Source: Clostridia bacterium (GTDB lineage Bacteria; Bacillota; Clostridia; Oscillospirales; Acutalibacteraceae). Taken from it: a stretch of 37,364 nt of DNA. Shown one piece after another: positions 7,971-16,316 of this stretch; position 1 is the stretch's first letter, and each line of letters begins with the position of its first letter. The DNA lies in the NCBI GenBank assembly GCA_017430145.1, contig JAFRNP010000129.1, positions 1-37,364 on the forward strand, read 5' to 3'. A model generated the notes under the pieces. That model had not been told where the DNA came from. It ran no database searches and saw only the letters and a program-made list of their open reading frames with translations. A program made the translations under genes and the position numbers.

Positions 7971-7977
7971 TTGTCAA
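7949..7977 (-). promoter_or_regulatory. Sigma-A promoter of the methyltransferase operon
   Basis: On the minus strand, TTGACA (7977-7972) and TATAAT (7954-7949) are separated by exactly 17 bp, a full consensus match. Transcription should start near 7942 and give an 80-nt leader that contains two of the operators before the first gene. Such a strong core promoter usually needs repression, in keeping with the operators. Confidence 0.88.
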
Positions 7978-8105
7978 GATGATTTAACGATCATCGTCCG
8001 GATATTTTCTTCGCCGATATATAATTATCTGATGATAGACTGAATTTGAACCTGTATAAATCAAATGCAACGGGATAGAAGCACCAAAAGAATAGCATTT
8101 GTTGT

Positions 8106-8136
8106 CCTGTCGCGAACTGCCCGCGACGGGATTTTT
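8106..8136 (+). terminator. Possible intrinsic terminator or orphan hairpin
   Basis: CCTGTCGCG (8106-8114) and CGCGACGGG (8122-8130) form a 9-bp stem with one mismatch, followed by ATTTTTCC. It lies between two divergent transcription units, so no gene on the plus strand obviously ends here. It may be a relic or may protect the downstream promoter from read-through. Confidence 0.4.
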
Positions 8137-8150
8137 CCTTGAATAATCCC

Positions 8151-8188
8151 TTGACGATTGGTTAAAAATAGTGTATATTATTTTTAAC
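8151..8188 (+). promoter_or_regulatory. Promoter with overlapping operator for the DUF6088 gene
   Basis: TTGACG (8151-8156) and TATATT (8174-8179) are 17 bp apart. A perfect 10-bp inverted repeat, GTTAAAAATA (8161-8170) and TATTTTTAAC (8179-8188), brackets the -10 box. AbiEi-type antitoxins are known to repress their own promoters through inverted repeats, so autoregulation by the gene at 8200 is likely. The ribosome binding site GAGG lies at 8189-8192, directly after the repeat. Confidence 0.8.
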
Positions 8189-8199
8189 GAGGTAACTTT

Positions 8200-8805
8200 A
8201 TGGAAAGACCAGCCTATTTAAAAAAAATCAGAGAACGGATCAAAGCCGCAAATGCCGGCTCTGTTTTTGTTGCCACCGATTTTGCGGATGTTGCCGAAAA
8301 CGTCATCGTCGGCGTATGCCTCTCACGGCTGGAAGAAGAAAAAACGCTGTTCCGGATCATGCGCGGCGTGTATTATAAGCCGAAATACTGCAAACTGCTT
8401 AATGAGTTTATTGCGCCTTCTCCCGATGCTGTGGCGCACGCGATCGCGCGAAACTTCGGCTGGACCATCGTCCCCTGCGGAGACACGGCGTTGAATCTGC
8501 TTGGGTTATCCACACAGGTGCCGGTCGTTTGGTCTTACGTCAGCGACGGTACGTATAAAGAGTATTCTTTCGGTAGCACAACGATCAAATTCAAACGAAC
8601 GGCAAACAAGGAAATTTCAAAACTTTCTTCAAAAACAGCGTTGGTTATTCAGGCGTTGAAAGCGTTGGGGAAAGAACATATCGATGACGACGTTACAGCG
8701 AAAATCATGTCGGAAACGACCGACGAAGAACGCAAAGATATGCTCAAAGAAGCTCAATATGTAACTTCCTGGATCTACGGAATTATTAAAGTGATTTGCA
8801 GGTGA
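8200..8805 (+). CDS. DUF6088 / AbiEi-like antitoxin-type regulator without partner
   Basis: The protein has 201 residues. The N-terminal part (about 1-75) resembles the winged-helix AbiEi/DUF6088 region, with the segment LFRIMRGVYYKPKY near residues 48-61, typical of these proteins (a regulator of type IV toxin-antitoxin systems). The middle (VPCGDTALNLLGLSTQVPVVWSYVSDG) matches the conserved DUF6088 core. In AbiE systems a nucleotidyltransferase toxin (AbiEii) follows directly. Here the next gene is a decayed URO-D gene, so the toxin is absent from this window. The start at 8200 is fixed by GAGG seven bases upstream. Either an orphan regulator or the remnant of a lost toxin pair. Family call moderate, from motif memory. 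Confidence 0.7.
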   Translation: MERPAYLKKIRERIKAANAGSVFVATDFADVAENVIVGVCLSRLEEEKTLFRIMRGVYYKPKYCKLLNEFIAPSPDAVAHAIARNFGWTIVPCGDTALNLLGLSTQVPVVWSYVSDGTYKEYSFGSTTIKFKRTANKEISKLSSKTALVIQALKALGKEHIDDDVTAKIMSETTDEERKDMLKEAQYVTSWIYGIIKVICR

Positions 8806-8859
8806 GGAAATGAAAAGACCTTTCATTATACAATGTCCCCGCAGAAAGAGAGATCGTCC

Positions 8860-9318
8860 ATGACGAACCGTGAACGCGCAATGAATATCCTGCATTATCA
8901 GCCTGCCGACCGTATGCCTGCGGTGCATTTCGGTTACTGGGGCGAGCTGCTCAACGAGTGGGCGGCGCAGGGAAAGATCCCCAAAGAGCTGGCGGAGGAC
9001 AACTGGGACGGCAGCGAAAAGGACCGGGAGCTGGATAAGCTGATCGGCTGGGATTTTAACTGGAGCAAGACCGCCGTCGCCAACAACGGCCTGATGCCGG
9101 GGTTCGAGACGAAGGTGCTTGAGGTGCTGCCGGACGGCAGCCGCCGCGTACAGAGCTGGACCGGCGTGATCGAGCGGGTCAAACCCGGCGTCACCTCTAT
9201 TCCCTCCGAGGATGATTACATTCTGAAGGACAGGGAAGCCTTCGAGACGCTCTACCGCCCGAAAATGCAGTTTTCCCCGGAACGTGTGGACCTGGAATAT
9301 TTCCGGCATTTTAACGAA
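8860..9318 (+). pseudogene. URO-D family corrinoid methyltransferase, N-terminal remnant
   Basis: About 153 codons remain of a protein normally 330-380 residues long. The start MTNRERAMNILHYQPADRMP is typical of URO-D-like methyltransferases (MtaA/CmuA relatives), which move methyl groups to or from corrinoid proteins. The ATG at 8860 is chosen over 8833 because family members begin with MTNRERA. After about 9315 the frame turns into nonsense and stops at 9378, while the adjacent +1 frame becomes a RACo C-terminal half. A deletion therefore fused the front of this gene to the back of another. The catalytic C-terminal half, including its zinc-binding region, is missing. Confidence 0.78.
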
Positions 9319-10306
9319 ATACGGCGTGCAGGCCCTCCGGCTTGCGGCGGTCGGCGCAGTCAGAGAAATGCTGGCTGAACTGGACGCGCCCGAAGTGCAG
9401 ACGCTTTACGTTGCCGGCAATACGACCATGCTGCACCTGTTTTTCGGTGTGGATCCCTCCGGTATGGGCGCCGCCCCGTATACGCCCGCGTTTCTGGAAA
9501 TGAAAGAAGCGTCCGGGGAAAGCCTCGGACTGCCGAAGATACAAAACGCGGTCTCGCTGCCCGGCGCCGCCGCCTTCGTGGGCGCGGACCTGACCGCGGG
9601 GCTGAATTACGTAGAAATGCCGCCGGCAGGCAGATACCGCCTGCTGATCGACCTCGGCACCAACGCGGAGATCGTTCTCTTTTCCTCTGCGGGGGCGCTT
9701 TGCACCGCTGCCGCGGCAGGCCCCTGTTTCGAAGGCGCAAATATCTCCTGCGGCATGAGCGCCTCTTCCGGCGCCGTCTGCGCCTACGGCGCCTGGGGTT
9801 ACCGCACGGTAAACGACGCCCCCGCAAAGGGGATCTGCGGCACGGGGCTCGTGGATCTGATCGCCTTTCTGCTGGCTTCCGGCGCGATCGACGAAACGGG
9901 ATTCATGGAATGCGGTGGTTTTGAGGCCGCCCCCGGCGTTACGCTGACACAGAAAGACGTGCGGCAGTACCAGCTTGCGAAATCGGCGGTCTGCTCCGCC
10001 GTGGAAACGCTTATCCAAAAGCGCGGCGTTTTGTATGACGATATAGACGCCGTCTATATTTCGGGCGGTTTTTCCGAAAAGATCAACGTATCAAACGCGG
10101 TAAAAACCGGTTTGCTGCCGCCGGCGCTGAAGGAAAAATGCATCCCTGCCGGCAACAGCAGCCTGATGGGAACGGTGAAATACGCGTGTGAGACAAACGA
10201 TCTTTCGGTTTTCCTTGCGCATACCGCCTACGCCGATCTGGCGGCGGACCCTGTTTTTTCCGCGCGGTTTATTGAAAATATGACGTTTGGAGCTGATGAG
10301 ACATGA
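9315..10306 (+). pseudogene. RACo-type corrinoid protein reductive activator, C-terminal part
   Basis: About 330 codons encode the ASKHA/DUF4445 ATPase part of RACo, the activator that reduces inactive Co(II) corrinoid proteins in O-demethylase systems. Seen in order are YVAGNTTMLHLFFGVDP, LLIDLGTNAEIVLF (phosphate-binding strand), GICGTGLVDLIAFLL and VYISGGFSEKIN. The N-terminal 2Fe-2S ferredoxin and linker domains, about 250 residues, are absent. The reading frame begins abruptly after the URO-D remnant in a different frame. An ATG at 9284 can open this frame but would only add out-of-frame URO-D sequence. The 3' end is intact and overlaps the next gene (ATGA). Without the Fe-S domain it cannot act as a normal activator. 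Confidence 0.78.
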
Positions 10307-10978
10307 CGGAGCGCGAGCGCTTTATCAAGGCCCTGAAACGGGAGCCCATAGAAGGGCATTGCCCCACTTTTGAGCTCGTGTTTTTTCTCACGCTGGAAGC
10401 CATCGGCAGGATCCATCCCTCCCAGCAGCGGTTCGATCAGTGGAACCAGATGACCGCCGCAGAGAAAAAACTGCATATCGACTATATGGCCGATACCTAC
10501 ATAGAAACGGCGGAGAAATATCACCACAGCGCCATTTTCGTCCATCCGAACCCGGACGACTTCGATCACACGGTGCGGCTGCTGGAGGCCATCCGTGAAA
10601 CGACCGGAGATAAGTACTACCTCACCATGCACGGCGACTGCACCTTCAGCATCCCGGACGGCAACGGTATGATGGCCTTTTCGGCGCGCATGTACGAGGA
10701 TGCGGACGGCCTGAAGGCGGACGCCGAAAAAATGCTTGCCTCCAGCGTGCGCTTTGCGGAAAAAATGGCGAAGCGTCCGGGGCTGCTGGACGGCTTTACC
10801 CTTTGCGCGGACTACTGCTTCAACGTAAACCCGTTCTTTTCCCCGGCGCAGTTCGGGATGTTCATAGCGCCCTATCTTCTGCACCTCCAACTGCGCCTAC
10901 ACCGGCCTGCCGCTGGAGCGCTATGAGCTTATGAACCGCATCTGGTGGGAGGAAGGCGTATACCCGGAAAAAACCTGA
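10303..10978 (+). pseudogene. URO-D family methyltransferase with internal deletion and frameshift
   Basis: The first 195 or so codons (MTERERFIKALKREPIEGHC to FFSPAQFGMFIAPYL) match the front half of a URO-D-like corrinoid methyltransferase. From about 10883, in the next frame, TSNCAYTGLPLERYE and IWWEEGVYP match the extreme C-terminus of the same family and end at a TGA at 10976-10978. Roughly 130 middle residues are missing and the ends are joined out of frame. In the original frame translation stops at 10926. It overlaps the RACo remnant by 4 bp, showing that the cluster was once a working operon. Confidence 0.78.
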
Positions 10979-11008
10979 AAGAATCCACCGGTAAAAGATA
11001 CTGTAAAA

Positions 11009-11049
11009 AAAGCGCCGAACCCTCCGGAATCCGGAAAGTTCGGCGCTTT
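11009..11049. terminator. Terminator stem, originally for the minus-strand redox operon
   Basis: AAAGCGCCGAAC (11009-11020) pairs perfectly with GTTCGGCGCTTT (11038-11049), and an inner TCCGGA repeat can pair too. On the minus strand the stem is followed by an uninterrupted run of T (complement of 11005-11011), the signature of an intrinsic terminator in that direction. On the plus strand it is followed only by ATTAGT. It probably served both convergent genes before the intron inserted beside it. Confidence 0.82.
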
Positions 11050-11570
11050 ATTAGTGTGTCGGGCATGGCACAAATCTTGCGGGTGAAAGTCCCGTCACAG
11101 GTATTTACCGCCAAGTGTAGCGAACCGCAAGCCGTTGGCAGCAATGCCAAGGGGGGAGGAAGCGGTGTAGCAAAGCTCAGGAGCCTACGAACAGAAACTT
11201 GATCAGGCTAAATGGTGGATAAGGCTGCTAAGTAAGCCGAAGTCCGAAAGGTAAACGTAAAACCAAGCGAGTAAATCAAGAGGTTGTCGAGCGAAAGATT
11301 TGTGTCTTACCCCGAGAGGCCCGTCTGGCGGTGGGAAGTTTTTTTTTTCAGCGTGCGATAAAAAGTTTACAGGCGGGAGTCAGCTGAGGTCATAGTAGGA
11401 GAAAGCACCAACTCCGAAGGACCTAATGTAACTACAGTGCGAATCGCTGTAAGCAATGTTCGGACAGTCCGAAACCGAGGATATGGAGCATATGGAGGAT
11501 CGTAACCTTCGTACCAAAAGGGCGGAGGGATGATTCCGGACAAATCTACAAGCAGAAGGAGGAGCAGCAA

Positions 11571-12890
11571 GTGAGATTGATTGACGAGATTTTAGACAGA
11601 CAGAATATGATACTGGCAGTCAAGGCAGTCAAGAGCAACAAGGGTGCCGCAGGCGTGGACAACGTAACTGTGGATGAGCTTGACGAGTATTTCAAAGAGA
11701 ATTGGAACCGAATCAAAGGCGAAATTCTCGCAAAGAAATACAAGCCGCAGCCGGTAAGACGTGTCTACATCCCGAAAGCTAACGGAGGAAAACGACCGCT
11801 GGGAATACCGACGGTAGGAGACAGAACCATTCAGCAGGCGATAGCAAGGAAGCTGACGGAGATTTATGACCCCACGTTCAGTGAATACAGTCACGGATTT
11901 CGTCCGAACCGAAGCTGTCACACCGCGATGGCGCAGGTTCTGAGCTATCTCAACGAAGGCTATGAATGGGTGATCGATTTAGACATCGAGAAGTATTTTG
12001 ATACTGTCAATCACGACAAACTGATCTCCACACTGAGAGAGAAGGTCAACGACGCGACGACATTACACCTGATACGGTCATACCTGCAAGCAGGCGTCAT
12101 GGAAAACGGGCTGGAAAGTCCGACGGAAGAAGGCGTGCCGCAAGGCGGGCCGCTGTCGCCGATACTTTCCAACGTCTATCTTGACAAGTTCGATAAGGAG
12201 CTTGAAAGCAGAGGGCTGCATTTTATTCGCTATGCGGATGATTGCAATATCTTTGTCAAAAGCGAAATGGCGGCGGACAGGGTAATGAAGTCGGTCACAA
12301 GTTGGCTGGAGCGCAAGCTGTTTCTGAAGGTGAGCGCCACCAAAACAAAAGTGGTCAGGCCAACCAAAAGCGAATATCTCGGCTTTGGATTCTGGAAGGG
12401 CACAAAAGGCTGGCAGTGCAAACCTTTACAGAGCAGAAAACAACGATTGTACGATAAGTGCAAAGCTGTACTTGTCCGAAAGAGAGCGGCGGCAATACCG
12501 CTTGTTGTTACGTTCAGAAAAGTCAATGAAATCGTGCGGGGATGGATTAACTACTATCGCATCGGAAGCATGAAAGGATTTCTGGACGAGTTTGGACAAT
12601 GGCTGAGGCACAAGGTACGGGTCATCATTCTGAAACAGTGGAAGAAACCGAGAACAATCTACAAGAATCTCATGAAGCTGAACAAAATGTTCAAATGCAA
12701 CATGAGTGATGAAGATATCTTCAAGGTGGCAAATTCCCGGCTCGGATGGTATGCTCGCAGTACAGGCGATGTTGTCAACTTTCTGCTCGCTCCGAAAGTG
12801 CTCCAAAAAGACACAAAGGATCGACCCGGCTTGATCGACCCTTTGGCTTATTATCTCAGCAAACTTGCAGTAACATCTGTAGTTATGTAG
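11571..12890 (+). CDS. ltrA: Group II intron reverse transcriptase/maturase
   Basis: The protein has 439 residues. Reverse transcriptase blocks are in order: GAAGVDNVTVDEL, RRVYIPKANGGKRPLGIP (block 2), SHGFRPNRSCHTA, DLDIEKYFDTVNHD (block 3), GVPQGGPLSPILSNVYLD (block 4) and the catalytic YADD at 221-224. The maturase X domain follows, with a GIIM segment (VRGWINYYRIGSMKGF). The C-terminus has no HNH endonuclease motif, so mobility would use the reverse-splicing, replication-linked route. Translation starts at GTG 11571 behind AAGGAGG. The stop codon touches domain V of the intron. The protein helps its own intron RNA splice and integrate. No frame damage, so probably active. Confidence 0.95.
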   Translation: MRLIDEILDRQNMILAVKAVKSNKGAAGVDNVTVDELDEYFKENWNRIKGEILAKKYKPQPVRRVYIPKANGGKRPLGIPTVGDRTIQQAIARKLTEIYDPTFSEYSHGFRPNRSCHTAMAQVLSYLNEGYEWVIDLDIEKYFDTVNHDKLISTLREKVNDATTLHLIRSYLQAGVMENGLESPTEEGVPQGGPLSPILSNVYLDKFDKELESRGLHFIRYADDCNIFVKSEMAADRVMKSVTSWLERKLFLKVSATKTKVVRPTKSEYLGFGFWKGTKGWQCKPLQSRKQRLYDKCKAVLVRKRAAAIPLVVTFRKVNEIVRGWINYYRIGSMKGFLDEFGQWLRHKVRVIILKQWKKPRTIYKNLMKLNKMFKCNMSDEDIFKVANSRLGWYARSTGDVVNFLLAPKVLQKDTKDRPGLIDPLAYYLSKLAVTSVVM

Positions 12891-12960
12891 CGCCGTATAC
12901 GAGAACCGTACGTACGGTGCAATGGGAGGTGCGAGGGCTAACGCCCTCCATCTACCCTAT
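12889..12960 (+). ncRNA. Group II intron domains V and VI
   Basis: Domain V (12889-12920) holds the catalytic AGC triad, a lower stem of eight pairs including one G-U, a bulged CG, and a capped upper stem. Domain VI (12921-12960) contains the branch-point A in CTACCCTAT about seven bases from the 3' end. These are the active-site parts of the ribozyme. Confidence 0.8.
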
Positions 12961-14760
12961 TCATTTATCGTTTGTTTCCGGTTCGCAGGCAGACCCGGTA
13001 TCCTGCGCCGTGTTGTATTCCCGGTGTTCCCGCAAAAACCGCTTTTCCTCCGGTTTCAGGTCAAGGCCGATCGTGCCGCCCGGGTTCATGAGATAATCGG
13101 GGTCGAAGTAGTCCTTCAGGGCGCGGATGACGCCGTACTCCTTCTCGCCGAGATAGCCCTCAAGCCACGGCGCGAACATCTTGCCGATCCCGTGGTGGTG
13201 GCTGATCGCGGCGCCGGACTTCTGGATGGCGTCCAGGATCGTCGCGTGGTAGCGGCGGAATTCCTCCTCGTCCTTCATGTAGGTCATAAAGATGAAATAG
13301 AGGTTCGCCCCCTGCGGGTAGCAGTGGGACATATGGGTGGTCACGATCGTGTTCGGCAGCGCGTGGCAGACCTTGCGCACGTCCTCGTGAACCTGCGCCA
13401 TGTTCGACCAGTTGACCGTACATTCAAGCGTGTCGATCATATAGCCGAAATCCATCAGCGTGTCCCGCAGATACGGATCGTTGAAGCGGCCCTTCTCCCA
13501 GCTTTTGCACACGTAGCCCGTCAGCGGGAACCCGCCGTTTTTACGGGCGATCTGCGAAATGTTATGCGCCACGTTTTTGGAAAAGCCCTTTTCACCGTCC
13601 GTGAAGCCGAGGAACAGGCAGCGCTCGTTATCTTTATAGCCGAGCTTTTCAAGGATCGGCCCCAGCGGCGTCTCGTCTACGTTGTACAGATGGAGCATCA
13701 GGGACGTCTCTTCCGCGTCGGAGAGACGGAACACGGAAGAAAAGCCGCACTCGCGCTGCATCATTTCGCGCGCCGCCTTCATCGCCGTGGGCCAGTCTTT
13801 GAACATATAGGAGAAGCGCTTGCGGTTTTCGGGCATCCAGCGGAACACCTTGAGCGTGACTTCCGTCAGCACGCCGAAGGCGCCTTCGCCCCCCATCATG
13901 ATCTGGTTGAGGTTCGGGCCGGTGGCCTCCCGCGCGTAATGCGGCGTCTCAATGACGCCCACGGGGGTCGCGTACTTCTGTGAGAGCACGATATCGGCGA
14001 TGGTGCCGTAGTAGGTGCTGTTCTGCCCCGCGCCGCGGGTCACGGTCCAGCCGCCAACGGAACTGTACTCGAACGACTGCGGAAAATGGCCGCAGGTGTA
14101 GGGCCGCTTTGCGCCGAACAGCTTTTCGGCGTTGTGCAGGGTCTCCTCCAGCTTCGGGCCGGACATACCGGCCTGCACGGTGATGGTCTGGTCGGTCTCG
14201 TTGAACCGGATCACCTTGTTGAAGTGTCTGCGCATATCCAGGGAAACGCCGCCCCTGATCGGCTCCACGCCCCGCGTCACGGAAGAGCCGCCGCCGTAGA
14301 CGTAAAGCGGGATCTTCTGTTCGGACACGTAGGCGACGACCTGCTCGATCTGCGCCGTGGTCTCGGGGAAGACCACCACGTCGGGCAGGGAATCGAACCG
14401 GCGGTGCCGCATGCGCAGCAGGTCGTACATCGTCTGCCCGTAGGCGACCGCCAGCCGGTCGTAATCGGTCTGCGATACGTTTTCTGCGCCCGCGATCTTT
14501 TTCAGCGCCTCCACGTGAACGGGGTCGATCTTCGGCGCGTGTTCTTTTCCGAGCCTGACCTCGTCCATACCCAGATCGTCGTTATACTGCCTGAAATCCT
14601 CGTCCGTGAGCCCGCACCTTTCTTTGACGTATTTATAAAGGCTCTCCTTCGGATATTTGTAAAAATCCGGGTCGCCCCAGCGGAAGATGGAGCGGTAGCT
14701 GTTTTCGGGCGCGCGCGTGAGTACCCATTCCGGCTCAAATCCCTTGTAAGGCTTGCTCAT
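12961..14760 (-). CDS. FAD-binding oxidase, alkylglycerone-phosphate synthase (AGPS)-like
   Basis: The protein has 599 residues. The FAD_binding_4 domain starts at about 126 (PDVVVFPETTAQIEQVVAY) and has the flavin loop YGGGSSVTRG. The segment TCGHFPQSFEYSSVGGWTVTRGAGQNSTYYG resembles AGPS, and a late SHHHGIGKMFAPW matches the AGPS histidine motif. AGPS swaps an acyl for an alkyl group on DHAP in ether-lipid synthesis; other relatives oxidise 2-hydroxy acids such as lactate or glycolate. The ATG follows AGGAGG. It is the last gene of the operon, 5 bp after the FGGY kinase. Its stop codon is now separated from its terminator by the group II intron. I favour a role in oxidising a phosphorylated polyol or hydroxy acid, but ether-lipid chemistry cannot be excluded. 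Confidence 0.85.
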   Translation of the reverse strand: MSKPYKGFEPEWVLTRAPENSYRSIFRWGDPDFYKYPKESLYKYVKERCGLTDEDFRQYNDDLGMDEVRLGKEHAPKIDPVHVEALKKIAGAENVSQTDYDRLAVAYGQTMYDLLRMRHRRFDSLPDVVVFPETTAQIEQVVAYVSEQKIPLYVYGGGSSVTRGVEPIRGGVSLDMRRHFNKVIRFNETDQTITVQAGMSGPKLEETLHNAEKLFGAKRPYTCGHFPQSFEYSSVGGWTVTRGAGQNSTYYGTIADIVLSQKYATPVGVIETPHYAREATGPNLNQIMMGGEGAFGVLTEVTLKVFRWMPENRKRFSYMFKDWPTAMKAAREMMQRECGFSSVFRLSDAEETSLMLHLYNVDETPLGPILEKLGYKDNERCLFLGFTDGEKGFSKNVAHNISQIARKNGGFPLTGYVCKSWEKGRFNDPYLRDTLMDFGYMIDTLECTVNWSNMAQVHEDVRKVCHALPNTIVTTHMSHCYPQGANLYFIFMTYMKDEEEFRRYHATILDAIQKSGAAISHHHGIGKMFAPWLEGYLGEKEYGVIRALKDYFDPDYLMNPGGTIGLDLKPEEKRFLREHREYNTAQDTGSACEPETNDK

Positions 14761-14765
14761 GGTGG

Positions 14766-16316
14766 TTACCTCCTCTTATAGATCGTCATGATATTCTTTT
14801 CCGCCGTTTTCAGGCCGGGGTAGATCTTGCTGTAAACCTGTTCGTACAGCGAGGCATATACCGCATGGTTCTCTGCGTCCGGCGTGAACGTATCTTTGAT
14901 ATGTACCATACGGGCGATCGCGTCCTCATAGCTTTTGAAAACGCCGAGACGGATAAACGCGGGTATCGACGCGCCCACGGCGCACGCTTCGCTGGTCTGC
15001 GTGCGCATGACCGGGATGCCGAACAGATCCGCCATGATCTGACAGACGGCGTCGCTTCGGGAGCCGCCGCCGGCGACGTAAAGCTCCTTTACGGTCTTGC
15101 CGGAGCGCTTCTGCATGGTCGTCAGCCCGTTATACAGCTCAAACCCGATTCCTTCGATGATGGCGCGGTAAAAATGCGCGCGCGTATGGAAGTCCGCAAA
15201 GCCCACCATGGAGCCCAGCGCGTTCGGGTTCGCAATACCGGCGGTCCAGAACGGCTGCAGCAGCAATCCCTCGCACCCCGGCGGCACGCGTTTGAGCGAT
15301 TCGTCCAGGACCTGCTCCGGGGAGACTCCGCGTTTTTGGGCGTCGGCGCGTTCCCCGGCGGCGAATTCCTTAATGAACCACGACACGAGCCAGAACCCGC
15401 GGTACACTTCAAACTCCGGGTTGTACAGGTCGTTGGGGACCGCCGGATAGGCGGGCAAAAACGGCTGCGGCTCAAAGTAGTCCTTCGTTGCCATCTGCAG
15501 CGTCGCCGTGGTGCCAAGAGAGACCGAGGCGCGGTCGTCGCGCACGACAGAGAGCCCCAGCGTCTCGCAGCCCTTGTCGGAGCCGCAGGCCACCAGCGGC
15601 AGCCCCGCGGGGATGCCCGTACGTTCGCTTGCTTTTTCGGTGATATGCCCGATGACCTCTCCCGAGGGGACCAGCTCGCACAGCTTTTCGGCGGGCACGT
15701 CGCTGACGCAGCGTGTGAGATCCTTTTCGCCCATCCAGCGGCGGTTTTTGTAATCGAACGGGACGTGGCCGATCATGTTGGCGGCGGCGTCCTTCAGCTC
15801 GCCGGTCAGCAGGTAGTTGAGGTAAGTCGGCAGCATCACGTATTTGTCCGTCTGCTCCCAGTTTTCCGGCTCGTTCTGCATCAGCCAGTTCGCGGCCGTC
15901 GCCTTGTAGATCTTTTTGATGGAGTCGCCCATGCCGATCAGATCGAACAGCATCTTTTTCCCGGCGCCGAAGGGCCGGTCGAATTTTGCCTTGCGGCTGT
16001 CGAGCCACAAGATGATATCTCTGAGCGGCTCGCGGTTTTTATCCAGACATAGTACGGTGTCCCGGATACAGGTCACCGAAACCGCTTTGATCCGGTCTGT
16101 CAGCGCACCGTTTCTGGCAAGCAGCCTGCGGGAGATCTCCGCCATCTGCTCAAAGTAGAAGTCGGGGCGCTGTTCCGCCCAGCCCGGCTCGCGGGAGAAA
16201 TAAGGCGTTTCATAGGTCATCTGCTCCTTATCCAGGAACGCGCCGTCCGGCGTCACCAGCAGACACCGCACGCTCTGGGTGCCCACATCAAAGGTCAATA
16301 CGATGGGGTCGCTCAT
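14766..16316 (-). CDS. FGGY-family carbohydrate kinase
   Basis: The protein has 516 residues, full length for the FGGY family (glycerol, xylulose, gluconate and similar kinases). FDVGTQSVR (9-17) is the phosphate-1 loop, WLDSRK follows, GSDKG (245-249) carries the likely catalytic Asp 247, SLGTTATLQ forms the second phosphate region, and YVAGGGSRSDAVCQI is the adenosine motif. It phosphorylates a sugar or polyol using ATP. It overlaps the DUF1667 gene by 4 bp (ATGA), so it is coupled to the redox genes. The GSDKG motif replaces the GDQ seen in glycerol and xylulose kinases, so the substrate may be unusual. Confidence 0.92.
   Translation of the reverse strand: MSDPIVLTFDVGTQSVRCLLVTPDGAFLDKEQMTYETPYFSREPGWAEQRPDFYFEQMAEISRRLLARNGALTDRIKAVSVTCIRDTVLCLDKNREPLRDIILWLDSRKAKFDRPFGAGKKMLFDLIGMGDSIKKIYKATAANWLMQNEPENWEQTDKYVMLPTYLNYLLTGELKDAAANMIGHVPFDYKNRRWMGEKDLTRCVSDVPAEKLCELVPSGEVIGHITEKASERTGIPAGLPLVACGSDKGCETLGLSVVRDDRASVSLGTTATLQMATKDYFEPQPFLPAYPAVPNDLYNPEFEVYRGFWLVSWFIKEFAAGERADAQKRGVSPEQVLDESLKRVPPGCEGLLLQPFWTAGIANPNALGSMVGFADFHTRAHFYRAIIEGIGFELYNGLTTMQKRSGKTVKELYVAGGGSRSDAVCQIMADLFGIPVMRTQTSEACAVGASIPAFIRLGVFKSYEDAIARMVHIKDTFTPDAENHAVYASLYEQVYSKIYPGLKTAEKNIMTIYKRR

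Larger units (their letters stand above)
11054..12960 (+). mobile_element. Group II intron inserted next to a terminator hairpin
   Basis: The 5' end GTGTGTCGGGCATGGC (from 11054) fits the GUGYG consensus, followed by the domain I element GCGGGTGAAAGTCCCG. A reverse transcriptase/maturase gene lies at 11571-12890. Domain V begins at the AGC at 12889-12891, with stem GCGCCGTA pairing to TACGGTGC and the characteristic 2-nt bulge. Domain VI follows, and the intron ends CTACCCTAT at 12960. The intron lies 4 bp after a terminator stem, as is typical of group IIC introns, and the encoded protein lacks an HNH endonuclease, which also fits. The 3' junction abuts the TGA (12961-12963) of the minus-strand oxidase gene. 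All needed RNA and protein parts appear intact. Confidence 0.88.

Noticed and set aside
8833..8859. ATG at 8833 as start of the first URO-D gene
   Set aside because: Family members begin MTNRERA, which matches the ATG at 8860. The upstream residues are not conserved.
12961..14183. Long plus-strand frames opposite the FAD oxidase gene
   Set aside because: They are GC-driven shadows with arginine- and histidine-rich translations and no motifs, while the minus strand carries a full conserved protein.
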